The notes under the pieces were generated by a model, which searched no databases, had not been told where the DNA came from, and saw nothing but the letters and a program-made list of their open reading frames with translations. The position numbers and the translations under genes are program-made. From Lachnospiraceae bacterium (GTDB taxonomy: Bacteria; Bacillota; Clostridia; Lachnospirales; Lachnospiraceae): a stretch of DNA of 64,000 nt. Numbering within the stretch: position 1 is the first letter of the stretch; every line of letters starts with the position of its first letter. The DNA lies in assembly GCA_017513005.1 (NCBI GenBank), contig JAFWDM010000123.1, positions 1-64,000 on the forward strand, read 5' to 3'. This document shows, piece by piece, positions 45,109 to 52,802 of the stretch.

Positions 45109-45621
45109 GTGAAGAGACAGAAAATCATCGAAAAGAAGGGGACAGGAAGGCTTCAGGATCTGCAGAAAAAGCTCGATGCGAGCGCGGGTGAGAAGTTCCG
45201 GGATCTGCAGGAAAAGCTCGAAGCGGGCGCGGGTGAAAAGTTCCGGGATCTGCAGGAAAAGATCAACACGGAAACAGGTGAAAAACTCCAAAAGCTGCAG
45301 GAGAGGATCGGAGACAGGGCCGAAAATGCGATCGGCAGTGTGATCGAAAACAGCCGGCTGAAGGCTCCGGAGCTGTCCGTTGGCCCGGGAGAACCCGGGG
45401 CAGAAGCACCGGCCCTGTTTGTCCGTCCCGGACGCGGACCCGGATTCGAGATCCCCGAGCGGAAGCCTATGTCTGGTACCGTGTGCCGGTGGAAGGGGGA
45501 AAGACTGCTGACGGGTCTGCATATCATATTTATGTGCGCAAAGGTGCTTCCGATCATCTTTGCGTCTTCTTGTCCGGCGGGGGGATCGCATGGAATCCAT
45601 ATACGGCTGCCCGGCCGGTGA
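45109..45621 (+). pseudogene. 5' part of the esterase gene (coiled-coil N-terminus), in a different frame from the catalytic part
   Basis: Starts at GTG 45109 with AAGGAG 5 bases upstream and encodes a basic head followed by 15-residue amphipathic repeats (LQEKLEAGAGEKFRD type) to about 45324, then a Pro/Gly-rich linker. In this frame the reading past about 45460 looks non-coding. In the next frame, from about 45459, the codons read AEAYVWYRVPVEGG and continue into the esterase. Restoring one base near 45461 (a GG that would be GGG) joins both into one frame of about 467 residues ending at 46511. Confidence 0.65.
45160..45324 (+). repeat. 45-bp tandem repeats coding a coiled coil
   Basis: Units begin at 45160, 45205, 45250 and (partial) 45295, each coding a 15-residue LQxKL/I unit. 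The 15-residue period is not the classic 7 but suits an amphipathic helix. Confidence 0.85.
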
Positions 45622-46511
45622 CAGGCGGCCGGGTCCTGGCCTGGGAACCCAATTATTACTGGAGCAATCTCAGGTCTTTCACGCAGGTCTACAATATTGG
45701 CGTCGGCATCACGGATAACAGTGCCAGACGCAATCCTTTCAGAGACTGGAATTTCGTCGTGGTCACTTATGCGACAGGAGACCTGCATCTGGGACGGAAT
45801 CGTTACTGCTACCGGGATGATGAGGGAGTGAAAAAGACCCTCCTTTTTCACGGATATGACAATTTCCTGGCATCCATGCGCATTGCAAGAACACTTTTCC
45901 CCTGTGCGGACAGGCTGCTGATCGCGGGGGAGAGCGCAGGCGCTTTCGCCGTGCCTGCTCTGGCGGAGCAGATCCACCGGGAGTTTTATCCGATGTGCGG
46001 AGACGATCAGGTGATCCTTTTTTCCGACAGCGCTCTGCTCCTGAACAAGGGCTGGAAGAAGACTGCGGCAGATGTGTGGAACATCCGGGAGGACCTTGTA
46101 AAGCAGATCCGGACCCGGAACATTACGCTGGACTGGTACCGGGGGGTATATGCCCGCCGCGGCGATCATTACCGGTACCTGTATGCCAGTTCTGTGCAGG
46201 ACTATCTGCTGAGTGCGTTTTACAATGATCTGAAGAATAAAAAATATGATACGGATGAGAAGGTGCAGAGGATCTTTCAGCGGCAGCTCCGGGAAATGGT
46301 CCGCGAACTGCGAAAGATCACGCCGGCATTCGGGATCTACCTGTATGACTGGCACCGCCCTGTCCTCTACCGGGGCGGCACGATCCACACCATGGTGCGC
46401 CAGCCGGAATTTTATCTGCACCGCCGGGGAATGCCCAGCATGGCGAAGTGGCTGTCGCAGGCGGTGGAGGGGACTCCGCACTGCGTGGGCCTGAACCTGC
46501 TTAAGAAGTGA
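45483..46511 (+). CDS. Pectinacetylesterase-like serine hydrolase (catalytic part)
   Basis: 342 residues from GTG 45483. The oxyanion-type SGGGIAWN (about 31-38), VTYATGDLHLG and the nucleophile elbow AGESAGAF with Ser151 match the pectinacetylesterase/Notum family; SDSALL follows. No signal peptide is seen. The GTG has no ribosome site and the upstream codons in this frame look coding, so this is most likely the 3' part of the gene starting at 45109. Third member of the acyltransferase-membrane protein-esterase trio. Confidence 0.75.
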   Translation: MPVEGGKTADGSAYHIYVRKGASDHLCVFLSGGGIAWNPYTAARPVTGGRVLAWEPNYYWSNLRSFTQVYNIGVGITDNSARRNPFRDWNFVVVTYATGDLHLGRNRYCYRDDEGVKKTLLFHGYDNFLASMRIARTLFPCADRLLIAGESAGAFAVPALAEQIHREFYPMCGDDQVILFSDSALLLNKGWKKTAADVWNIREDLVKQIRTRNITLDWYRGVYARRGDHYRYLYASSVQDYLLSAFYNDLKNKKYDTDEKVQRIFQRQLREMVRELRKITPAFGIYLYDWHRPVLYRGGTIHTMVRQPEFYLHRRGMPSMAKWLSQAVEGTPHCVGLNLLKK

Positions 46512-46565
46512 CCAGGGGACGTTGACAGTGACACGGCGACGCTCTGGCGCAGCTGATGACAGGCT

Positions 46566-46623
46566 GATGATAAGCTCTCCGGGGAAGCAGACGATAAGCC
46601 CTCCGGTGAAGCAGACGATAAAA
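46566..46623 (+). repeat. 24-bp tandem repeats upstream of the ComEA-like gene
   Basis: GATGATAAGCTCTCCGGGGA and following bases (46566-46589) are repeated at 46590-46613, then a partial third copy. Confidence 0.85.
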
Positions 46624-46624
46624 C

Positions 46625-46652
46625 TTGTAAAAAATAACAGAAATGTTACAAT
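46625..46652 (+). promoter_or_regulatory. Promoter of the ComEA-like gene
   Basis: TTGTAA (46625-46630), 16-base spacer, TACAAT (46647-46652). A small dyad TAACA-gaaa-TGTTA (46635-46648) overlaps the -10 box. Confidence 0.6.
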
Positions 46653-46711
46653 AGAATCCACATCGCACAGGGCAGAGCCGCCGTTTGAGGATACACGGAG
46701 GTTCATGTGTG

Positions 46712-47593
46712 ATGCCAAATAAACCCAGCATCAGAAGAAAAGCAGCTGTCCGGGAGAGCGGAGAGCTGCATTTTCACTTTCCATTCGGACGGACGGTCTT
46801 TTTCCTGATCATGGTACTGTCTGTCGGGGCCGGTTCAGGCGGATGCATACGAAGACCTGCAGAACCTGTCCTGGAGAGATACGATTCCAAAGAGCAGGAT
46901 GCCGCAGAAGAAGCCCTTTCGGACCGGGCTCCGGAATCCGGGACAGGTGGGGAGGCCTCTTCAGGCCGGGCTCCGGGTTCTGAGACAGGAGAAGAAGCCC
47001 TTTCGGACCGGGCTACGGATTCAGCGACAGCAGGAGAGCGCTTTCCTGCACAGGATCCGCAGCAGGGGACCGCTGAAGAACCTGTACAGACAGTCACGGT
47101 ACATGTATGCGGCGCAGTAAAAAAAGAAGGAGTCTACACGCTCCCTGCAGGGAGCAGGATCGAAGATGCAGTCCGCGCGGCAGGAGGCTTTTCCAAAGAG
47201 GCGGATACCACCTGGCTGAATCTTGCCCGCAGGCTGGAGGATGCAGTGCAGATCCGCGTCCCCTCCAGGGAGGAGGCGGAAACCATGCGCGGGGGACAGG
47301 TCCGGGATTCAGCTTTCGGAAGCGGGACAGGTCCTTCCACCGAAGCCGGCAATGTCCCTGCCGGGGTGGAGGACCCGGAGGAGGGATCTGCATCTGCAGG
47401 GGAAAAAATCAATATCAACACGGCGTCCCGGGAGGAACTGATGAAGATCCCGGGGATCGGGGAAACCAAGGCACAGCGGATCCTGGAATATCGGGAGGCT
47501 GCCGGTGGATTCGAATCCATCGAGGATCTCATGAAGGTCCCGGGAATCAAAAAGGCCAGCTTTGAAAAGATGCGGGCCTATATCACAACATAG
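46712..47593 (+). CDS. ComEA-like DNA-binding protein with a lipobox-like cysteine and repeats
   Basis: 293 residues. A basic N-terminus and hydrophobic helix (about 28-44) end at GSGGC (Cys45), which may be a lipobox. Then a repetitive acidic spacer (three 14-15-residue units, EEALSDRAPESGTGG type, about 68-113), an SLBB-like domain (VTVHVCGAVKKEGVYTLPAG) and two C-terminal helix-hairpin-helix motifs (NINTASREELMKIPGIGETKAQRI, split here as ININTASREEL and PGIGETKAQ). ComEA binds incoming DNA during transformation. ATG 46712 has GGAGG 9 bases upstream. Confidence 0.88.
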   Translation: MPNKPSIRRKAAVRESGELHFHFPFGRTVFFLIMVLSVGAGSGGCIRRPAEPVLERYDSKEQDAAEEALSDRAPESGTGGEASSGRAPGSETGEEALSDRATDSATAGERFPAQDPQQGTAEEPVQTVTVHVCGAVKKEGVYTLPAGSRIEDAVRAAGGFSKEADTTWLNLARRLEDAVQIRVPSREEAETMRGGQVRDSAFGSGTGPSTEAGNVPAGVEDPEEGSASAGEKININTASREELMKIPGIGETKAQRILEYREAAGGFESIEDLMKVPGIKKASFEKMRAYITT

Positions 47594-47741
47594 GGAACTG
47601 CAGCAGCCGGTTTATCCTGTTTCGCTGCGGGTCCTGAAGCAGACGATCGTGTCGGAGAGACCGGAAAGGATCCGGATTTGTATCGGCATAAAGAGACATA
47701 CATATAGAGATACAACAGATCCAGAGTGAAGGAGAAAGAGA

Positions 47742-48443
47742 ATGGCGGCGAAGGTTCTGATAGTGGATGATGAAAGGATGATCGTAAAGGGGCTGCGTTT
47801 CAACCTGATGCAGGAGGGATATGAGGTGGATTGTGCCTACGACGGCGAGGAGGCTGTCGGTAAGATCCATGAGCACCGCTATGATATCGTTCTTCTCGAC
47901 GTCATGCTGCCCAAGCTTTCCGGGTTTGAAGTTCTGCAACAGGTCCGGGAGTTTTCCGATGTCCCGATCATCATGCTGACGGCCAGGGGCGACGATATGG
48001 ACAAGATCCTGGGGCTGGATTACGGAGCGGACGATTACGTGACAAAGCCCTTCAATCCTCTGGAGGTAAAGGGACGCATCAAGGCAATCATCCGCCGGAC
48101 ATCCCGCGGGCGGATCGCGGAGGAGGAGAGCGGCAATACGATCGAGATCGGGGATCTGCGGATGGATCTGGAAAACCGTCGTGTCACCCTCTCCGGCAAG
48201 GAGATCAACCTGACCAGCAAAGAATTCGAGCTCCTGGAGCTTCTGGCGACCCATCCGGGAAAAGTGTACAGCAGGACCATGTTGCTGCAGATGGTCTGGG
48301 GCAAGGAATATCCGGGAGATGTGCGCACGGTCGATGTGCATATCCGGCGCCTGCGGGAGAAGATCGAACACAATGCATCCGAACCCAGGTATGTACAGAC
48401 AAAGTGGGGCGTAGGCTACTACTTTCGCGCGCACGAGAGGTGA
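47742..48443 (+). CDS. OmpR/PhoB-family response regulator
   Basis: 233 residues. Receiver domain with acidic D9/D10, phosphoacceptor D53 and K102; C-terminal winged helix (about 135-230) with LTSKEFELLELL, VWGKEYPGDVRTVDVHIRRLREKIE and GVGYYF. Starts after GAAGGAGAAAG. It precedes a histidine kinase by about 146 bases, a gap created partly by a duplicated copy of its own 3' end. Confidence 0.95.
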   Translation: MAAKVLIVDDERMIVKGLRFNLMQEGYEVDCAYDGEEAVGKIHEHRYDIVLLDVMLPKLSGFEVLQQVREFSDVPIIMLTARGDDMDKILGLDYGADDYVTKPFNPLEVKGRIKAIIRRTSRGRIAEEESGNTIEIGDLRMDLENRRVTLSGKEINLTSKEFELLELLATHPGKVYSRTMLLQMVWGKEYPGDVRTVDVHIRRLREKIEHNASEPRYVQTKWGVGYYFRAHER

Positions 48444-48507
48444 CCCGGGTGAGCTTCCTGATCGCGGGCCGCGGTGTGGACTACTTCCGCGCGCACGAGA
48501 GGTGACC
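48419..48507 (+). repeat. 62-bp-period duplication of the response-regulator gene tail
   Basis: CTACTTTCGCGCGCACGAGA and following bases (48419-48445) recur with one mismatch at 48481-48507. The second copy again codes YFRAHER followed by a stop. Confidence 0.93.
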
Positions 48508-48589
48508 GGTGCGGCAGCATGATATGGCATGCCGGGGACTCGCGGGCGGGTCTGGAATCATTCAAGAAGGAAGAGAGGGCTGAATAAGC

Positions 48590-50310
48590 ATGCGGGGCCG
48601 GATCAGAATGATCCTGGAGAGGCTGACTTTTCTGCGCAGCCTGCGGGTCATTTTTTTTATCATCATATTTCTGGTGGGCGTGATTCCCTGTGTTCTTTTA
48701 CAGAACGGGATCCTGCGCGATTATGAAGCACGGGCAGTCGAAGTGCGTGTGGAACAGTGCAAGGGTCAGCTGCGCTCTCTGGCCAACCACCTGATCAGCA
48801 GCAATTACCTGATCAACCGGAATTCCGGGCAGGTCGATGCGGAGCTCGCGGAGTTTTCGACACTGTACGACGGCAGACTTCTGGTCATAGATCCGACTCT
48901 GACGGTGGTAAAGGATACGTACGGGCTCTCTGAGAACAAGACGATCGTTTCACAGGACGTGGTGAGCTGCCTTCTGACAGGGGACCGCGCGGGTTCGGAC
49001 AACTACGACAGTAAATACGGATTCATCGAGATCGTTGTCCCGATCATGGAGAGCCGGTCCCTGGAGGGGCTTGACTATTATGTGCGCAGCGACGAGACGG
49101 GCGAGAGCAGTCTGCAGGGGGACCGCAGCCAGAATAATGCTGTCCGCGGGGTGCTGCTGGCCAGTACTTCGACGGAGTATATCCAGCGGACAAAAGAGAT
49201 CCTGCGGCGCAAGGCCCTGTATCTTCAGATCGTCATGCTGGTCGTAGTGTTTATCTGCTCGATCCTGATCTCGGGATTCCTGGTGAAGCCTTTTGAGATC
49301 CTCTCCAGGGACATTCTGGAGGTCAAGGAGGGATATTCCAATGATCCGATCCGGGCGCCCCAGTACACAGAGACCCGGCACATCGCGGATGCATTCAACA
49401 ATGTGCTCGGAAGGATGAATGCGCTGGATCAGTCCCGCCAGGAATTCGTCGCAAATGTCTCCCATGAGCTCAAGACGCCTATGACCTCCATGAAGGTACT
49501 GGCGGCCTCCCTTTTGTCAGAGGAAAACGTGGACCCGGAGGTCTACCGGGAATTTTTGCAGGACATAGACGGGGAGATCGACCGTGAAAACAAGATCATC
49601 ACGGACCTGCTCGCCCTTGTAAAGGAGGACAGGACCAGCAGTGACATGGAGGTGACGCAGACAGATATCAATGCTCTTGCGGAGACGGTCATGAAGAGGC
49701 TTCGTCCGATCGCCCGGTTAAATGATATCGCCCTGACACTGGTAAACAAACGGGAAGTGACTGCGGAGGTCGATGAGACACGGATCAATCTGATCCTGAC
49801 AAACCTCGTGGAGAATGCGATCAAAACAATCGTGCGCACGGGGAAGTCACTGTCACGGTGGATGCCGACGACAGGTATTTCAGCTTTACCGTACATGACA
49901 ACGGGATCGGGATCCCCGAGGAAGCCCAGAACCGCATCTATGAGCGTTTTTACCGCGTGGACAAATCCCGTTCCCGCGAGATCGGAGGAACCGGGCTGGG
50001 TCTTTCCATCACTAAGAGCGCCGTACTGCGCCATCACGGCACGATCAGCGTGGAGAGCACGGAGGGGGAGGGAACGACATTCCTCGTCCGCATCCCGCTG
50101 CGATATTCCACCCAGCCCATAGATCCGGCTGCCGGAAGCCGGCAGCGCCGGATCAGGCGTTTCCTGCGGGAGAAGATCGGCGCGGGAGCAGGGAGGGAGC
50201 CCCAGGAGCGGACCATCCATGTTTCCCGCAGAAGATACAGGCCCGAGAAAGGAACGGAGAAAAAGGAGCAGGATCCAAAATCCCCGGGGAACAGCAGACC
50301 GGATCCGTAG
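48590..50310 (+). pseudogene. Sensor histidine kinase interrupted by a one-base frameshift
   Basis: Two membrane helices (about residues 15-35 and 212-232) flank an extracytoplasmic domain; a HAMP-like segment, HisKA with SHELKTPMTS (His292) and the N box [11 protein letters not shown] follow. After 49825 the frame is lost and would end at 50122. In the +1 frame from 49828 the ATPase domain continues perfectly: [38 protein letters not shown], ending at 50310. One T missing in an original AAATAC would explain it. Restored length is about 574 residues. Confidence 0.85.
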
Positions 50311-50344
50311 AGAAAACAGAGAGATCGGAGGATGGTTCCACATC

Positions 50345-51316
50345 ATGATCAGTAGACGTCACCCAGGTTTTCATACAGAAGCTCTCCGGAAAACAGTTCG
50401 GAGAGCAGGCGTACTTTTCTGCATTTTTCTGCTTTCCTGTCTGGCTGCGGCCTGCAGGGGGAAGACTTCAGACAAAAAGGAAGTGCGTATCTTTTATCTG
50501 ACAGCAGGCAGGACGGCTCTGGCTTCCAGGAACCATGCGCTGGAGGCGGAATCTGTTTACGGACAGGTACAGGAGCTCCTGGATCTTCTTGCAAAGAAAC
50601 CGCTGGAGGAGGGGCTCTCGGCACCGGTCAGCGGTTTTGAGAGAGAGGAATTTTCCATTGAGAAAAATACCCTGCTCCTCTCGTTTTCCTCGTCCTACCG
50701 CAGCCTGGACAGCATCACGGAAAAACTGACCCGGGCTGCGATCGTGAACACCATGTGCGGACTCGATGAGATCCGCCGGGTCACGATCCGTGTCAATGGC
50801 GCGCTGCTCGTGGATGAGCACGGCAACAAGTCGGAGAATATGACGGCGGACCAGTTCATTTACAACTCCGGCAGTGAGATGCTCAATTTCGAGCGGGCTG
50901 AGATCCACCTCTATTTTGCCTCTGAAGATGGAAAACAGCTGGTAGAGACCTACAGGACCGTCGTTTTTAACGGAAATATCCCGATGGAGCGGCTCGTGGT
51001 GGAGCAGATCATCGCCGGACCCAACGGAGACTTCAATTATCCGACTGTGAATGCGGAGACGAAGGTCGTCAACATCGTTACCCGCGATAATATCTGCAGT
51101 GTGACCCTGGACGCCACCTTTTTGACGAATCCATGGCCGGTGGATCCGGAGGTCGCCGTCTATTCGATCGTCAACACACTGGCAGAACTTCCTTCCATCC
51201 GCCAGGTCCAGATCATCATTGACGGCGTGGAAGATCCGGTCTTCATGAACACCTATGCACTCGACTCCGAAGCCCTGCTGCAGAAAAATACCAGGCTCGT
51301 ACAGAGACGGGAATAA
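50345..51316 (+). CDS. GerMN-domain lipoprotein
   Basis: 323 residues. A signal peptide with lipobox-like LAAAC (Cys37) is followed by two GerMN-like halves: VRIFYLTAGRTALA and, near residue 190, AEIHLYFASEDGKQLVE with RLVVEQIIAGP and CSVTLDATFL. GerM-type domains occur in sporulation/germination proteins and in actinobacterial LpqB, which is encoded beside the MtrAB two-component system. ATG 50345 is chosen for the signal peptide; GGAGG is a somewhat distant 14 bases upstream. Confidence 0.88.
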   Translation: MISRRHPGFHTEALRKTVRRAGVLFCIFLLSCLAAACRGKTSDKKEVRIFYLTAGRTALASRNHALEAESVYGQVQELLDLLAKKPLEEGLSAPVSGFEREEFSIEKNTLLLSFSSSYRSLDSITEKLTRAAIVNTMCGLDEIRRVTIRVNGALLVDEHGNKSENMTADQFIYNSGSEMLNFERAEIHLYFASEDGKQLVETYRTVVFNGNIPMERLVVEQIIAGPNGDFNYPTVNAETKVVNIVTRDNICSVTLDATFLTNPWPVDPEVAVYSIVNTLAELPSIRQVQIIIDGVEDPVFMNTYALDSEALLQKNTRLVQRRE

Positions 51317-51372
51317 AGCAGGTCATCCACTGCCACCGTGACGATAGCTGACCCCGGTGGAGAGCGTGACAC

Positions 51373-51470
51373 GCGGGACCGGCCTGAAGAGATCATGCGG
51401 GACCGGCCCGAAGGAGATCACACGGGACCGGCCCGAAGGAGATCACACGGGACCGGCACAGAAAGATCAT
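51373..51470 (+). repeat. Four 24-25-bp tandem repeats
   Basis: Units at about 51373, 51397, 51422 and 51447, based on GGGACCGGCCCGAAGGAGAT. They occupy the gap after the GerMN lipoprotein gene. Each unit carries a GGAG that could mimic a ribosome site. Confidence 0.93.
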
Positions 51471-51495
51471 CTTTCAGGTAATGGGAGAATAAAAA

Positions 51496-51999
51496 ATGGT
51501 GAGTACTCTTTATGAAAATGAAACCTTCCTCTTTTTCCTGCAGACTGTGGAGAAGGAGAACGCGGAAAGGATTCCTGCAGGAGAAAAAGCTGCAGAAACA
51601 GACTCCTCTGCGAACAGCAGGATCAGCGGATCCGGCGCGAAGATCATTCGGCGCTCAAAACAGAGCGGAGAGGAAGTCGTGCTCTTTTCCTATACCTGGC
51701 CGGTCCAGCTGACGGTCGGGATCGAAGCGGGAGAGGGAATGCTTCGGGAGGACGGCATCCTGTGCTGGCAGCTTCATGTCACGGCCCACCATGTGAGCGG
51801 CATGGCAAAGGGGGAGTTTACAGAGACAGAGTGGTTTGAAGTACAAAGCCCCTTCGGTACGGCGCAGGAGATGATCTGCAGGACAGTGGATGTCGTCCGA
51901 AAGACCAGGTTTGCGATCGCGGAGCGGCATCTGGGACATATGCCGCATCAGACCTATCCTTCCGTCGACGGCCGCCAGGGTCCGTACGGCCATCCGTGA
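51496..51999 (+). CDS. Protein of unknown function
   Basis: 167 residues, soluble, no signal peptide. A beta-rich-looking central part (VVLFSYTWPVQLTVGIEAGE, and LCWQLHVTAHHVSG) suggests a compact domain, and the C-terminus is Pro/Gly-rich. I do not recognise the family. Start after GGGAGAATAAAAA. It stands between the kinase operon and a convergent YolD-like gene, whose end is only 3 bases away. Confidence 0.6.
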   Translation: MVSTLYENETFLFFLQTVEKENAERIPAGEKAAETDSSANSRISGSGAKIIRRSKQSGEEVVLFSYTWPVQLTVGIEAGEGMLREDGILCWQLHVTAHHVSGMAKGEFTETEWFEVQSPFGTAQEMICRTVDVVRKTRFAIAERHLGHMPHQTYPSVDGRQGPYGHP

Positions 52000-52002
52000 T
52001 GC

Positions 52003-52655
52003 TTACGGGGCAGGCTGTTGTTCCTGCAGTGGTCGCCTCTCAATGTCAAGAGATCCGCCCTCTATATTCACGATCTCTGCAACCGGGATCGCAGTTTCCA
52101 TAAAACTGTCGTCATTCCCATCCGGCGCAGCGCCGGTTCCCGGGATCTCCTGCAGCAGGATCTCTCTTTTCTGCAGGTCGACCTTTGTCACGATTCCGCG
52201 GAGGTCCTGTACTGCCCCTCCTTATTATAGGCTTTATTTTCGGGATCGCTGCACGGCACAAAATGCGTGATGCTGACTTCGATCTTTTTTTTCCGCGCCA
52301 TCCGGCTGTTTACCGTCAGCCCACGGATGACGCGGATTTTTTCATCCAGTTTTTCCCGTTCCCCTTCTGTCAGGATCTTTCTTTTTGTGTACAGGATCTG
52401 TTTGTCTGCAATGCGCTGCGAGAACCCGGCGAGAGCATCGAACGGGGCAAAGATCTTTGCCCGCTGCCTGCGCAGCATGGGGGGATATCTGCGGTAGAAC
52501 AGGTCATAGGTATCGAGTGCGCCGGGGGTACCGTGATCCGGACGCCCCCGCCTGAGGACGGCGGCATAGCGGAAATCCGGCGGCATCCTCATGGCGCCGA
52601 TCACAGGCCAGGTACCTGCCGGTACCGATGCCGGTCCAGACATTTTAGATGACAT
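52003..52655 (-). pseudogene. YolD-like protein gene split by a one-base frameshift
   Basis: From ATG 52655 (AGGAGG 6 bases upstream) a 155-residue frame reads to 52188: PPMLRRQRAKIFAPFDALAGF, a charged helix and NSRMARKKKIEVSITHFVPC, the pattern of Clostridial YolD-like proteins. It stops at SAES. The next frame continues GIVTKVDLQKREILLQ, the expected final strand pair, to 52003. A G lost from an AGGGAC near 52205 would give GQYRDLRGIVTKVD. YolD proteins are often near DNA-damage polymerases; none is here. Confidence 0.7.
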
Positions 52656-52802
52656 AGAAGACCTCCTTTCCGGAAACTCCTGGGACAGTGAAGGGAATTT
52701 TGAGAAAAGTATAGCAGGAAAAAATGCGTATGTAAAGAATATTTCTCATAGAAATGAGAAAAGTACAGGGCGGGTGTTACTGCCCTGTCTGAATGCGGTC
52801 TA

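Noticed and set aside
52188..52191. Start-stop overlap suggesting two coupled small genes
   Set aside because: The second frame continues the YolD-like fold of the first, so a frameshift explains both pieces better than two genes.
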